DNA of 64,000 nucleotides from Psychrobacillus vulpis (GCF_006861825.1 NZ_VDGI01000012.1:1-64000), one strand, 5' to 3'. Shown: positions 46,389-56,501, counted from the first letter of the stretch. The notes: generated from the sequence alone by a model not told the origin. Numbers and translations are program-made.

Positions 46389-47735
46389 ATGAAGCATCGT
46401 TATTTACCAATGACTGAACAAGATCAAAAGGAAATGTTAGATGTAATCGGCATTTCTTCCATTGACGAATTATTTTCAGACATTCCGGAAAAAGTACGTT
46501 TTAAAGGTGAGTACAATATTAAACCAGCTAAAGCCGAGTCTGCGTTATTAAAAGAATTGGCTCAAATTGCTGAGAAAAATGCGGATAGCAAAAAACATGC
46601 TTCTTTCTTAGGAGCTGGGGTTTACGATCACTTTAAACCAATTATTGTGGATCATGTGATTTCTCGTTCTGAGTTTTATACTGCTTATACTCCTTACCAA
46701 CCAGAAATTTCACAGGGAGAGTTACAAGCAATATTTGAATTCCAAACAATGATTTGTGAATTAACTGGAATGGAACTTGCAAACTCATCCATGTATGATG
46801 GCGGTACTGCATTAGCGGAAGCTGGAAACTTAGCTGCAGGACATACTCGCAGAAAAAAATTAGTCGTTTCGGAAGCAGTTCATCCTGAGTATATTGATGT
46901 TGTTAAAATGTATGCTAAAGGACAAAATGTAGCAGTTGTAACTGTTCCAACTAAAGATGGTGTGACAGATTTAGCAAAATTGGAAGAACTAGTAGATGAG
47001 GAAACTGCTGCTGTTCTAGTACAATATCCTAACTTCTTTGGGCAAATTGAGGATTTAGCAAAAGTAGAGCAAATTACTCATGACAAAAAAGCATTATTCG
47101 TTGTTTCTGCAAATCCACTTGCACTTGGAGCATTAACACCTCCAGGTAAATTTGGAGCAGATATTACAGTTGGAGACGCACAACCATTTGGTATTGCAGA
47201 AGCATTTGGCGGTCCTCACTGTGGTTTCTTCGCAGTATCTTCTAAATTAATGCGTAAAGTACCAGGTCGTCTTGTTGGTGAAACAACGGATGAAGAAGGT
47301 CGTCGTGGTTTTGTATTAACACTACAAGCACGTGAACAACATATTCGTCGTGACAAAGCTACATCTAACATTTGTTCAAACCAAGCGTTAAATGCTCTTG
47401 CAGCTTCTGTAGCAATGACAGCCCTTGGTAAAAAAGGTGTAAAAGAAATGGCTATTCAAAACATCACAAAAACTCATTATGCAAAACAAGCTTTTGAAAA
47501 AGCTGGATTTGTAGTTCCTTTCCAAGGAGCACATTTCAATGAAATCGTTGTTAAAGTAAACGGTTCCGTTACAGAAGCAAACAAAGCATTGCTTGAAAAA
47601 GGAATTATCGGTGGATTTGATCTAGGTCGTGTAAATTCAGATTTAAAAAATCACGTATTAATTGCTGTTACAGAACAACGTACAAAAGAAGAAATAGATG
47701 CACTCGTGCAAGAAATGGGGGCTCTTTATGCATAA
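46389..47735 (+). CDS. gcvPA: Glycine dehydrogenase (decarboxylating) subunit 1
   Basis: This is the N-terminal half of the P protein, which decarboxylates glycine with PLP. The 448-residue protein starts [12 protein letters not shown] as in B. subtilis GcvPA and has [14 protein letters not shown] and [16 protein letters not shown] precedes the ATG at 46389. It overlaps gcvPB by eight bases. The H protein (gcvH) is not in this operon. Confidence 0.96.
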   Translation: MKHRYLPMTEQDQKEMLDVIGISSIDELFSDIPEKVRFKGEYNIKPAKAESALLKELAQIAEKNADSKKHASFLGAGVYDHFKPIIVDHVISRSEFYTAYTPYQPEISQGELQAIFEFQTMICELTGMELANSSMYDGGTALAEAGNLAAGHTRRKKLVVSEAVHPEYIDVVKMYAKGQNVAVVTVPTKDGVTDLAKLEELVDEETAAVLVQYPNFFGQIEDLAKVEQITHDKKALFVVSANPLALGALTPPGKFGADITVGDAQPFGIAEAFGGPHCGFFAVSSKLMRKVPGRLVGETTDEEGRRGFVLTLQAREQHIRRDKATSNICSNQALNALAASVAMTALGKKGVKEMAIQNITKTHYAKQAFEKAGFVVPFQGAHFNEIVVKVNGSVTEANKALLEKGIIGGFDLGRVNSDLKNHVLIAVTEQRTKEEIDALVQEMGALYA

Positions 47736-49188
47736 GGATAATCAACCACTAATTTTTGAAATTACGAAAGAAGGTCGTGTAGGGTATAACCTACCTGAAC
47801 TGGATGTGCCAGAAGTTGATGTAGCTTCACTATTACCACAAGGTGTTCTTCGCGAAGAAGAAGCAGATTTACCTGAAGTATCTGAGCTTGATATTATGCG
47901 TCACTATACAGCATTATCTAACCGTAACCACGGTGTAGATACAGGATTCTACCCACTTGGATCTTGTACAATGAAATACAACCCAAAAATCAATGAATCT
48001 GTTGCGCGTTTCCCAGGGTTCGCAAATATTCATCCGTTACAAGATGAATCTTCTGTTCAAGGTGCAATGGAGTTAATGTACGATCTTCAAGAACATTTAA
48101 TCGAAATCACTGGTATGGACGAAGTGACACTTCAACCAGCTGCTGGTGCACACGGTGAATGGACAGCACTAATGATGATTCGTGCATTCCATGAAGCTAA
48201 CGGGGATACTCACCGTACAAAAGTAATTGTTCCTGACTCGGCTCACGGTACAAATCCTGCATCAGCTACTGTCGCAGGATTCGAAACTATTACTGTAAAA
48301 TCTGATGAAAATGGTTTAGTAGATTTAGAAGACTTACGTCGTGTTGCTGGTCCTGATACAGCGGCTCTAATGCTTACTAACCCTAATACATTAGGTTTAT
48401 TCGAAGAAAGCATTTTAGAATTAGCTGAAATCATCCACGGTGTTGGTGGTAAACTTTATTATGATGGAGCTAACTTAAACGCTGTAATGTCTAAAGCACG
48501 TCCTGGAGACATGGGCTTTGACTGTGTTCACTTGAACTTGCACAAAACATTTACAGGTCCTCACGGCGGTGGTGGTCCAGGTTCTGGTCCTGTTGGAGTT
48601 AAAGCCGACCTAATTCCGTTCTTACCAAGTCCAGTACTTGTAAAGGAAGATGACAAATATACATTCGACTACAATCGTCCACAAACGATTGGTCGTGTAA
48701 AACCATTCTACGGAAACTTCGGAATCAATGTTCGTGCATACACGTACATTCGTTCAATGGGTCCAGATGGTCTAAAAGCTGTAACTGAGTATGCAGTATT
48801 AAATGCAAATTACATGATGAGACGTTTAGAAGAGTACTTCGATCTTCCATACAACCGTCATTGTAAGCATGAATTTGTATTAAGTGGCCGTCGTCAAAAG
48901 AAACTTGGCGTACGTACACTAGATATGGCTAAACGTCTGCTAGACTTTGGTTACCATCCACCAACAATCTACTTCCCATTAAATGTAGAAGAAGGTATGA
49001 TGATTGAGCCAACAGAAACAGAATCAAAAGAAACATTGGATGCATTCTGTGACGCTATGATTCAAATTGCAAAAGAAGTAGAAGAAAATCCAGAAATCGT
49101 TCAAAACGCACCACATACAACGGTTATTAATCGTTTAGATGAGACAAAAGCTGCTCGTCAGCCAGTACTACGTTATAAAAAAGCATAA
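47728..49188 (+). CDS. gcvPB: Glycine dehydrogenase (decarboxylating) subunit 2
   Basis: This is the C-terminal half of the P protein and carries the PLP site. The 486-residue protein has the PLP lysine K273 in [17 protein letters not shown]. An in-frame ATG 30 bases earlier lacks a site; ATG 47728 follows a GGGG run inside gcvPA. Codon use here is a little richer in C-ending codons than in neighbouring genes, as expected for well-expressed genes. Confidence 0.97.
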   Translation: MHKDNQPLIFEITKEGRVGYNLPELDVPEVDVASLLPQGVLREEEADLPEVSELDIMRHYTALSNRNHGVDTGFYPLGSCTMKYNPKINESVARFPGFANIHPLQDESSVQGAMELMYDLQEHLIEITGMDEVTLQPAAGAHGEWTALMMIRAFHEANGDTHRTKVIVPDSAHGTNPASATVAGFETITVKSDENGLVDLEDLRRVAGPDTAALMLTNPNTLGLFEESILELAEIIHGVGGKLYYDGANLNAVMSKARPGDMGFDCVHLNLHKTFTGPHGGGGPGSGPVGVKADLIPFLPSPVLVKEDDKYTFDYNRPQTIGRVKPFYGNFGINVRAYTYIRSMGPDGLKAVTEYAVLNANYMMRRLEEYFDLPYNRHCKHEFVLSGRRQKKLGVRTLDMAKRLLDFGYHPPTIYFPLNVEEGMMIEPTETESKETLDAFCDAMIQIAKEVEENPEIVQNAPHTTVINRLDETKAARQPVLRYKKA

Positions 49189-49191
49189 ATT

Positions 49192-49227
49192 AAAAAGTGC
49201 GATCCTAAATTAGGATCGCACTTTTTT
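49192..49227 (+). terminator. Rho-independent terminator of the gcv operon
   Basis: AAAAAGTGCGATCCTAA and TTAGGATCGCACTTTTT form a perfect hairpin. Confidence 0.92.
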
Positions 49228-49282
49228 GTAGTTAAGATACATTATTCTAAACAGTAACGTGGTGTCCGTTATAAATGCAGGG

Positions 49283-49390
49283 GAGCGATGGACAAACAAC
49301 CGTCACAAGTTTACCAAAAGAGAAGCGAGGGAAGTGACCTTGTCACTTCCCTCGCTTCTCTAATCACGGTAATGAAATAGCCGGTTACCT
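49283..49390. repeat. Dispersed hairpin repeat, copy B
   Basis: It has the GATGGACAAACAAC start, a TTTACCAAAAG stretch, then a perfect 17-bp hairpin (AGAAGCGAGGGAAGTGA at 49321-49337, complement at 49343-49359), then CACGGTAATGAAATAGCCGG. It lies between the converging gcvPB and AAA ATPase genes. Confidence 0.85.
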
Positions 49391-49397
49391 ACTCCAA

Positions 49398-50669
49398 TTA
49401 TCCAAATCCAATCGAATTATCATCTGTTTCCCATTCATTTTTGATGGAACGTTTATTTTGTTTGATTAGTTCTTCAATACGACTTTCATACGCAAGTTTT
49501 CCATCATAATGCCAGTTCAATGCCACAGACATATATAATTCATTTAGTTGCGACATGGAGAGCCCTTTTGAACGTCTTGCCATATCTGCGAATTGCTCAT
49601 CAGTGAATATATGTTTGATATCTAATTTTCGTAAGTATTGTTCTCTCAATTTTTCTGGAGGGGAAGGTATCTCATATGCACGGTCAAATCGGCCGGCACG
49701 ATTAATCAGCGCAGGGTCGATTTTCTGAGGGTAATTTGTTGTGCCTATTATAAATAATCCTTCTCTTGATTGAACGCCGTCTAATGTATTTAAAAAGACG
49801 GATCTCGTGTATTCAGGCATCGAGTCGATATCTTCTATCACGAGAATAGCTGGGGCAAGTCTAGTAACGATCCCAAATACCTCTTGAATAGAATGACTCC
49901 CTGTAAACTCGGTAATTTGCCAATATACTACAGGTGCTTTCGTTGAGCCTGTAATAGATTTTACTAACGTAGTTTTTCCATTACCTGGAGATCCATAGAG
50001 TAGGATACCCCTTTTATAAGGAAGTCCATAGTCTTTGAAAAAATGACCGTCCTCTTTAAAAAATTCATCTATAGAACGGAAAATATCTTGCTTGATGTTA
50101 TTTGTCAATAAAACATCTTCTCGATTAACGACAGCTTGTTCACCGTAATTTCTTCGTTGAACCCCATTTTCTGTATCAACTAAATAAGTAATGGATTGCA
50201 TTAAAAGCTGTCTTAGCTTTTCGTTAATTTCATCTAAAAAGAGAAGTGCTTTTTCAACCGATACAGAAAAGAAATGATATTCTGGCCAGCTGTGGCTTGC
50301 AGAGAAGTTAAACGCTAATGTTAAGGCAACATCATAGTCTGGGAAATAAATTAGCTTATTTTCAAATGTTTCCACAATTTCTAACTTGTTTTCCGTGGAC
50401 ATCTTGGATTTACTCATTATCTTGCCAACTGGCTTCGTTTCAAAAATATAAGCAAGCGACTCATATGGCAATAAATTTTTCTCCATCATTTCCAATAAGT
50501 TTGGATCAAGTTGAACAATCGTTTCCCCGATATCAATATGTTTCCAATCACCAGGTTTTCTATCTTTTAGTGCATGAATAATTCGCTTAGAAACTAAAGC
50601 AAAGTCCTCATAATTCGGAAGTGAGTTTCTAAAATCTTCTTTATGAGAAAATAATACTTGATCGTCCAT
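49398..50669 (-). CDS. BCS1/FtsH-like AAA ATPase of unknown role
   Basis: The function is unknown. The 423-residue protein has an N-terminal domain without recognised motifs (1-200), then one AAA module. That module has Walker A GSPGNGKTT (about 228-236), Walker B AILVIEDIDS, sensor/second region of homology GTTNYPQKIDPALINRAGRFDRAYEI, and a C-terminal helical lid. No membrane segment or protease motif is seen. GGAGG precedes the ATG at 50669. It sits alone beside the repeat patchwork, and B. subtilis has no gene at this place between gcvPB and yqhL. Confidence 0.85.
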   Translation of the reverse strand: MDDQVLFSHKEDFRNSLPNYEDFALVSKRIIHALKDRKPGDWKHIDIGETIVQLDPNLLEMMEKNLLPYESLAYIFETKPVGKIMSKSKMSTENKLEIVETFENKLIYFPDYDVALTLAFNFSASHSWPEYHFFSVSVEKALLFLDEINEKLRQLLMQSITYLVDTENGVQRRNYGEQAVVNREDVLLTNNIKQDIFRSIDEFFKEDGHFFKDYGLPYKRGILLYGSPGNGKTTLVKSITGSTKAPVVYWQITEFTGSHSIQEVFGIVTRLAPAILVIEDIDSMPEYTRSVFLNTLDGVQSREGLFIIGTTNYPQKIDPALINRAGRFDRAYEIPSPPEKLREQYLRKLDIKHIFTDEQFADMARRSKGLSMSQLNELYMSVALNWHYDGKLAYESRIEELIKQNKRSIKNEWETDDNSIGFG

Positions 50670-50718
50670 TAAATACCTCCATATAATCTTTATTCTCTAA
50701 TATAAGTATAACAAAAAA

Positions 50719-50745
50719 GGTTCTTCTAAATATAGAAGAACCTTT
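50719..50745 (-). terminator. Left copy of the duplicated terminator hairpin
   Basis: GGTTCTTC pairs with GAAGAACC, with T6 on the minus-strand side. A diverged direct copy lies at 52297-52323 (22 of 27 bases the same). It was probably the original terminator of yqhL. Confidence 0.7.
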
Positions 50746-50878
50746 CAGACTGTAGACAAACTCAAAAAAATGGGTTGTTAACAGTTTTTTTCATTTAAAA
50801 TGGTACTAAAAATACCGTTGATTTCCACTACGGTGGACGCTTTCCGCGGGCGGCCCGTGAGCCTCCTCGTCGCAAGCT

Positions 50879-50956
50879 GAGGGTACTGAAAAAGTCCTCC
50901 AAGAGATTTCATAGAGAGTATGGTGAATGACGAGTTGTCCACATACTCTCTTTTTA
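50879..50956 (+). mobile_element. Left end of an insertion sequence with internal terminator
   Basis: GAGGGTACTGAAAAAGTCC matches the ends of the MITEs at 51640-51877 and 59042-59207. It is followed by a perfect hairpin AGAGAGTATG/CATACTCTCT and T5 (50913-50956). Many insertion sequences carry such a terminator to block outside transcription. Confidence 0.6.
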
Positions 50957-51194
50957 TTGGGAAATCGTTGATTTCCGTTCCAGGCGGACGCTTTCCGCCG
51001 GCATGGCTTCAGCCGCTTCCCTTGCTCCTGCGCAAGCTCGTCGCAAAAATTAATTTCGCTACACTCATCCAGGGTCTTCAGCTCATGCTATTCCGGCTGG
51101 AGTCGCCGCCTTCCCCTCCAATCAACTAGCATCCACCTATTCTTCTAAAAACCTCATTCGTTAATAATAGAGAGACTAAATGGTGGTGTGCAAA

Positions 51195-51496
51195 ATGATT
51201 TCTAACCAAGAATTTAAGCCCATTCATGGCGATTTATGATTTGATCGTTCCTAAAGATAATATACTTCGTCAAATAAACGAATTGGTAGAATTCTCCTTC
51301 GTTTTAGAGGAGTTGAAAACAAAATATTGTTTAGATAATGGTCGGAATGCCGTTCCCCCAATTTGGATGTTTAAGTACTTACTATTAAAGGAAATTTTTG
51401 ATGTATCCGATGTGGATCTAGTAGAACGGTCCAAATACGACATGTCGTTCAAGTATTTCTTAGATCTGGCACCAGAAGATCCCGTGATCGACCCAA
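51195..51496 (+). pseudogene. Broken transposase fragment (IS1182-type)
   Basis: The N-terminal part is read in two frames: MISNQEFKPIHGD from 51195, then MAIYDLIVPKDNILRQINEL onward from 51226, with a frameshift between. The protein continues through SDVDLVERSKYDMSFKYFL and APEDPVIDPS, then stops at 51496 where a repeat begins. The N-terminal domain fits IS1182/ISNCY-type transposases (DUF772-like); the catalytic part is missing. Confidence 0.8.
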
Positions 51497-52196
51497 GTAG
51501 GTATTTTCATCGCCATTAGCTTAGAGAGGACATGGAAAAAGAGTCAATTTAATTAGAAAAATTTCTAGAAAATCATTGAAAAAGTCGACACTCCAGCGGG
51601 AATAGCGTTAGTCGAAGATCCCACAGCAAAGCGAGGAGGTCACTGAAAAACTCAAAATTATTATTTTTATAGGAACTATTTGCTGTATATCATTCAAAGA
51701 ATTTAGCCCGACGCATGAGACTCCTGCGGGAAAGCGAGACAGACGAGACCCCGCACGAAGCGAAGCGTAGGAGGAGGCTCGTCGCTAGCCCGCGGAAAGC
51801 GAATGCCAAAGCGCTAAATTCTCTTAGGACTATTTGATAGATAATTTATATGAATGACACTTTTTCAGTGCCCTCGCAGCGAGGAGGCTGAGGCAACGCC
51901 CGTGGAAAGGGAGCCATTTCAATGATTTTCAAATCTATGGGGTTATTGTACAGCTCCATCTGGCAAAGCTGATTGTAGGTATTTTCATCGCCATTAGCTT
52001 AGCGAGGACATGGAAAAAGAGTCAATTTATTTAGATAAATTTCTAGAAAATCATTGAAAAAGGCGACACTCCAGCGGGAATAGCGTTAGTTAAAGACCCC
52101 GCAGCGCAGCGAGGAGGCTGAGGCAACGCCCGTGGAAAGGGAGCCATTTCAATGATTTTCTAATCTACGGAGTTATTATACAACTCTCTTCGGCAG
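51497..52196. repeat. Tandem duplication of a 220-bp segment
   Basis: The segment that begins GTAGGTATTTTCATCGCCAT occurs at 51497 and 51975. Copy one spans 51497-51973 because a 238-base element sits inside it; copy two spans 51975-52196 without it. Both carry the G+C-rich core (CACTCCAGCGGGAATAGCG ... GAGGAGGCTGAGGCAACGCC). The two copies differ at several scattered positions. Confidence 0.88.
51640..51877. mobile_element. Nested MITE of about 238 bp
   Basis: It interrupts copy one of the tandem duplication; the empty site is preserved in copy two. Ends read TCACTGAAAAACTC and (reverse) GCACTGAAAAAGTG. AGCGAGGAGG stands on both sides as a probable target duplication (exact length uncertain by a few bases). 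Inside is a further G+C-rich repeat bounded by GAATTTAGC and GCTAAATTC (51700-51830). Confidence 0.8.
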
Positions 52197-52217
52197 TAAC
52201 ATTAGCCATAAAAAACA

Positions 52218-52255
52218 CCCCGTAAATGTTAGTTTGATGTCTAACATTTACGGGG
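52218..52255 (-). terminator. Strong hairpin inside the composite insertion
   Basis: CCCCGTAAATGTTAG and CTAACATTTACGGGG pair over 15 bases with an eight-base loop. On the minus strand GGGG is followed by TGTTTTTTATGG, so it can stop leftward transcription. Confidence 0.8.
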
Positions 52256-52401
52256 CAGTACCACTCGTTAAATTCGAGCTTGTCTACAGGCTGAACGGTT
52301 CATCTAAATATAGAAAAACTTTTTAACTAAAAACAGAGATAGTTTCAAAAGCACTTCCACAGAATCCGACAATGTTTACGGTACTATGGAAGATAATTTC
52401 A

Positions 52402-52785
52402 TTACTTAGATTTTATCTTGCCAGTCCAACCACGAAAACCACCTTGGAGCTGGTTTAATTGAGTATATCCTTTTTTCTTTAAAAACATGGCTGCACGAGC
52501 ACTTCTTGCACCACTTTGACAATATAGATAAACGGGTTTATCCGGACGAATTTCTTTAAATCTTTGTCTAAGTTGTGATGAAGGAATATTTCTTGCTCCG
52601 AGAATATGTCCTGCTTCAAACTCTTTAGGTTCTCTTACATCGATTAATTGAGCTTTACGGTAACCCTCAATGAACTTCTCTTGTGTAAGATTTGTAACAG
52701 CCTTCTTTAAACGGAATGCTTGAATTCCAGCATATACTAGTAATGCAACAATTATTCCAATTAAAATGTATAAAGTAGTAGACAC
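52402..52785 (-). CDS. yqhL: Rhodanese-like protein YqhL
   Basis: This is probably a sulfurtransferase. The 127-residue protein has one N-terminal membrane segment (about 3-22) and a rhodanese domain (about 36-125) with the CH2A-type start DVREPKEFEAGHI and the active-site loop YCQSGARS (catalytic Cys near residue 89). The start is GTG at 52785 after AGGGGAAA. Position next to gcvPB and lipM matches B. subtilis. Confidence 0.93.
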   Translation of the reverse strand: MSTTLYILIGIIVALLVYAGIQAFRLKKAVTNLTQEKFIEGYRKAQLIDVREPKEFEAGHILGARNIPSSQLRQRFKEIRPDKPVYLYCQSGARSARAAMFLKKKGYTQLNQLQGGFRGWTGKIKSK

Positions 52786-52886
52786 GGTCTTTCCCCTTTC
52801 TATGTTTCCATCTTTATTATAAAAGAATTGCTAGATACAATTCAATCTATTTGATAAAATGAATAACATTGTTAGGGGGAGATACG

Positions 52887-53723
52887 ATGGAAAAGACAAA
52901 ATGGTACTTCGTAAATTCTGGGCCATGTAGTCCATCTTATAATATGGCGCTCGATGAAGCGTTGTTAGATTGGCATAGTGAGGGACTTATTCCACCAGTT
53001 GTTAGGTTTTATGAATGGAATCCAGCAACACTTTCCATTGGCTACTTTCAATCGGTGGAAAAAGAAATTGATATGGAAGCAGTGAAACGTTTAGGGTTAG
53101 GTTTTGTACGCAGACCTACTGGAGGAAGAGGAGTACTCCATGAACATGAATTAACTTATAGTGTCATTGTGACTGAAAGTTATCCGGACATGCCTGCAAC
53201 CGTGACGGAAGCTTATCGTGTAATTAGTGAAGGTTTGTTACTAGGATTTCAAAATCTAGGACTAGAAGCCTACTTTGCTGTTCCAGATACAGAAGAAAAA
53301 AGGCAGGATCTAAAGAAACCGAAGTCAGGTGTTTGTTTTGATTCACCAAGTTGGTACGAACTTGTTGTAGAGGGGAAGAAAGTAGCAGGAAGCGCACAAA
53401 CTAGACAAAAAGGTGTTATTTTACAACATGGAGCAATCTTATTAGATCTAGATGAGGATAAGCTAATTGAGACGTTTAAATTTTCATCAGATGGGTTACG
53501 TGATAGAGTGAAAGCAAGCTTATCAAAGAAAGCTGTTGCTATCAACAAAATAAGTCAAAATCCTGTATCAATCGACGACTGCAAAAAAGCGTTTAAACTA
53601 GGATTTGAAGATGCTTTACATATAGAATTAGTAGAATATACGCTAACAAAGGAACAAGAGACGTACGTAAAAGAGCTTGAAACGAAACGTTACGCAAATG
53701 ATGAATGGAATTTTAAAAAATAA
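52887..53723 (+). CDS. lipM: Octanoyltransferase LipM
   Basis: LipM moves octanoyl groups from ACP to GcvH in Bacillus lipoate synthesis. The 278-residue protein has the LplA/LipB fold with [18 protein letters not shown] and the catalytic Cys in [10 protein letters not shown] (about residue 150). The ATG at 52887 follows GGGGGAG and gives the same length as B. subtilis LipM. It lies near the glycine cleavage genes whose H protein needs lipoyl groups. Confidence 0.95.
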   Translation: MEKTKWYFVNSGPCSPSYNMALDEALLDWHSEGLIPPVVRFYEWNPATLSIGYFQSVEKEIDMEAVKRLGLGFVRRPTGGRGVLHEHELTYSVIVTESYPDMPATVTEAYRVISEGLLLGFQNLGLEAYFAVPDTEEKRQDLKKPKSGVCFDSPSWYELVVEGKKVAGSAQTRQKGVILQHGAILLDLDEDKLIETFKFSSDGLRDRVKASLSKKAVAINKISQNPVSIDDCKKAFKLGFEDALHIELVEYTLTKEQETYVKELETKRYANDEWNFKK

Positions 53724-53832
53724 TTTATTTTTTTTAGTCATTTAGTCCATTGACTACTGTGACACATGGGTTTAGATTAAATTCACTCATTTGCAAAGTA
53801 ACACAACATGTAGTAAGGTTAAAATTAATCAT

Positions 53833-53848
53833 ACACCATATGTGGTGT
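53833..53848 (+). promoter_or_regulatory. Candidate NrdR box before nrdJ
   Basis: ACACCATATGTGGTGT is a 16-base palindrome with one mismatched pair, close to the NrdR consensus (ACACtATATaTaGTGT). The second usual box was not found, and the sequence is followed by GTTTTATTTTT, so it could instead be a terminator hairpin for lipM. Confidence 0.4.
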
Positions 53849-53876
53849 GTTTTATTTTTGGATAAAGGGAGGCAAT

Positions 53877-56444
53877 ATGATGGTATTAGCATCTCAGAAT
53901 AATAATGCAACCATTAACATTGAACAGTTAAACGAAGATATTGAACTATTTCCACAAGTACACCCAATTACAGCAGATATGAAATTGACGCACAAAGGTG
54001 TTTCCCGCTTGGTCATGATTGACCGTTACTCTTTTAAAGATACAGCGAAAAAAACACTAAAAGTGGGGGATTTTGTCGTCCTTACTGTAAAAGCAGATCC
54101 AAAGTTTCCAGCAAGAGGGCTAGGGTATATCGTGTCGATTGATCAATCGACAAAAACTGCAGAAGTAATGATTGAAGAAGATTATCGAAGTGCGATTGAT
54201 GACGGCAACGAAATGGAAACAGGAATTGTGAAACGTTCATTAAATGTTATAGAGAAACCTCTTGAAGTATTTTATGAACAAATTGCAAAACGAAATGCTA
54301 CAGGTCTTGCATCTGTCGAAAAAACGGAGGAAAAGCGTGCAGAATGGTTTGAAAAGTTTTATCAACAATTAGTTTCATTGAAGTTCATCCCTGCTGGACG
54401 GGTTCTATACGGAGCAGGAACAGGAACAGATGTTACTTATTTCAACTGTTACGTAATGCCATTCGTTGCAGATTCTCGTGAAGGAATCAGTGATCATCGT
54501 AAGCAAGTAATGGAAATTATGAGCCGTGGTGGTGGAGTTGGAACAAACGGATCCACACTTCGACCACGAAACACTTTAGCGCGTGGAGTAAACGGAAAAT
54601 CTTCCGGTTCTGTTTCTTGGTTAGATGATATAGCTAAATTGACGCATCTTGTCGAACAAGGTGGTTCACGTCGTGGAGCGCAAATGATTATGTTAGCCGA
54701 CTGGCATCCTGATATTGCAGAATTCATTATTTCGAAGATGCAAAATCCACGTATATTACGTTTCTTAATTGAAAATACAAAAGATGAAACGATTAAACAA
54801 TTAGCGAAGGACAAGCTAAAATTCAAACCGTTAACAGTGCAAGAAGAAGCTATGTACCAAGGAATTGTAAATTATAAGACAATCCCAGGTCTAGGTGGCT
54901 TTAGCAATGAAATTATTCGTGAAGCAGAAGCCAAACTTCGTGACGGTGGTAATTACTCCGTTCACAATTCAGAATTTTTAACTGGCGCGAATATTTCTGT
55001 CACTCTGACGGATGATTTTATGAAGGCGGTAGAAGAAGATACTGACTTTGAACTTCGTTTTCCAGCTATAGAATCTTACACTCCTGAGCAAATGGCTTAC
55101 TATAACGAACATTGGCATAAAATTGGTGATGTTCGCGAATGGGAAAAAATGGGCTTTGAAGTAAGGACATATCGCACAGTAGAAGCGAAAGAGCTTTGGA
55201 ATTTGATTAATATTTGTGCAACTTATTCCGCTGAGCCAGGCATTTTCTTTATTGATAATGCAAACGAAAAAACAAATGCTACTGCATATGGACAAAAAGT
55301 TGTTGCTACCAATCCTTGTGGTGAACAGCCACTTGCACCATATTCCGTTTGTAACTTAGCTGCTGTTAATTTAGCTCAATTTGCAAATAAAGATACAAAG
55401 ACAGTTAATTTTGAAGCGTTGAAAGAAACTGTAAGTGTTGGTGTACGTATGCAGGATAATGTTATCGACGCAACTCCATATTTCTTAGAGGAAAATAAAG
55501 TACAAGCATTAGGTGAAAGACGTGTAGGACTAGGAGTTATGGGACTAGCGGATTTACTAATTTATTGTGAAAAAGAGTATGGTTCTGAAGACGGCAATGT
55601 ATTAGTAGATGAGGTATTTAAAACTATTGCTATAGCTGCATACGAAACTTCTGCTGAACTTGCGAAAGAACGAGGAAGTTTCCCGTTCTTAACTGCAGAA
55701 ACAGAAGAAGAAACAAATCGTCTACGTAAGGCATTTACAGAAACAGGGTTTATGCAATCAATGCCTGAAGAAATTAGAAACTCTATTTTAGAAAATGGTA
55801 TTCGCAACTCTCATTTACTAACAGTTGCACCTACTGGTTCTACTGGTACTATGGTAGGCGTTTCTACTGGGCTTGAACCATATTATTCATTCACTTATTA
55901 CAGAAGTGGACGTCTAGGGAAGTTCATTGAAGTAAAAGCGGATATTGTACAAGAATACTTACAAGCAAATGAAAACGCTGAAGAAAATCATTTGCCAGAG
56001 TGGTTTGTAACTGCAATGGAGCTTGCACCGGAAGCACATGCGGATGTTCAATGTATTATTCAACGTTGGATTGATAGCTCTATTTCTAAAACAGTAAATG
56101 CTCCTCGTGGCTATACGGTTGAACAAGTAGAGGCAGTATATGAGCGTCTATATCGCGGTGGCGCTAAAGGCGGTACAGTATACGTAGATGGTAGTCGTGA
56201 TTCTCAAGTATTGACATTGAAAGCGGAAGAAAATACGCTTGATGATCAATCACATGAAGAAAAAGTATTTGAAAAACGACCAATTGTTTTAATTGATACA
56301 ATCCAAGACTTGCGTTCAACAAATGTAACGATTGGATCAGAAGTTGGAAACACTTGCCCAGTTTGTCGTAAAGGTACGGTAGAAGAGATGGGCGGATGTA
56401 ACACATGTACAAACTGTAATGCGCAACTAAAATGCGGTTTGTAA
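53877..56444 (+). CDS. nrdJ: Adenosylcobalamin-dependent (class II) ribonucleotide reductase
   Basis: This enzyme reduces ribonucleotides using vitamin B12 and needs no oxygen. The 855-residue protein has the active-site NxCxE as NPCGEQPL (N479, C481, E483), the block LGVMGLADLLI, APTGSTGT, and a C-terminal Cys-rich tail (TCPVCRKGTVEEMGGCNTC, then KCGL) that feeds electrons. Starts at 53877 or 53880 are possible after AAAGGGAGG. The place corresponds to mntR in B. subtilis, so this is a lineage difference. A B12 riboswitch was not seen. Confidence 0.93.
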   Translation: MMVLASQNNNATINIEQLNEDIELFPQVHPITADMKLTHKGVSRLVMIDRYSFKDTAKKTLKVGDFVVLTVKADPKFPARGLGYIVSIDQSTKTAEVMIEEDYRSAIDDGNEMETGIVKRSLNVIEKPLEVFYEQIAKRNATGLASVEKTEEKRAEWFEKFYQQLVSLKFIPAGRVLYGAGTGTDVTYFNCYVMPFVADSREGISDHRKQVMEIMSRGGGVGTNGSTLRPRNTLARGVNGKSSGSVSWLDDIAKLTHLVEQGGSRRGAQMIMLADWHPDIAEFIISKMQNPRILRFLIENTKDETIKQLAKDKLKFKPLTVQEEAMYQGIVNYKTIPGLGGFSNEIIREAEAKLRDGGNYSVHNSEFLTGANISVTLTDDFMKAVEEDTDFELRFPAIESYTPEQMAYYNEHWHKIGDVREWEKMGFEVRTYRTVEAKELWNLINICATYSAEPGIFFIDNANEKTNATAYGQKVVATNPCGEQPLAPYSVCNLAAVNLAQFANKDTKTVNFEALKETVSVGVRMQDNVIDATPYFLEENKVQALGERRVGLGVMGLADLLIYCEKEYGSEDGNVLVDEVFKTIAIAAYETSAELAKERGSFPFLTAETEEETNRLRKAFTETGFMQSMPEEIRNSILENGIRNSHLLTVAPTGSTGTMVGVSTGLEPYYSFTYYRSGRLGKFIEVKADIVQEYLQANENAEENHLPEWFVTAMELAPEAHADVQCIIQRWIDSSISKTVNAPRGYTVEQVEAVYERLYRGGAKGGTVYVDGSRDSQVLTLKAEENTLDDQSHEEKVFEKRPIVLIDTIQDLRSTNVTIGSEVGNTCPVCRKGTVEEMGGCNTCTNCNAQLKCGL

Positions 56445-56455
56445 AATAACCTTAT

Positions 56456-56501
56456 AAAAAACGCACACGCTGAATGATTCATTCGGCAGTGTGCGTTTTT
56501 G
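56456..56501 (+). terminator. Rho-independent terminator after nrdJ
   Basis: AAAAACGCACACGCTGAATGA pairs with TCATTCGGCAGTGTGCGTTTTT with one small mismatch near the middle. Confidence 0.88.

Larger units (their letters stand above)
50745..52323. mobile_element. Composite insertion bounded by inverted repeats and terminator duplications
   Basis: TCAGACTGTAGACAAACTC (50745-50763) and GAGCTTGTCTACAGGCTGA (52276-52294) are inverted repeats matching at 17 of 19 bases. Outside them lie direct copies of a terminator hairpin (50719-50745 and 52297-52323). The interior is a patchwork: a G+C-rich intergenic core (50815-50880), an insertion-sequence left end with its own terminator, a broken transposase, a tandem duplication with a nested MITE, and a hairpin. 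No intact gene is present. Confidence 0.7.

Noticed and set aside
50920-51129. 69-codon reading in the composite insertion
   Set aside because: It translates the insertion-sequence leader and a G+C-rich intergenic core; it has no ribosome site and no protein character.
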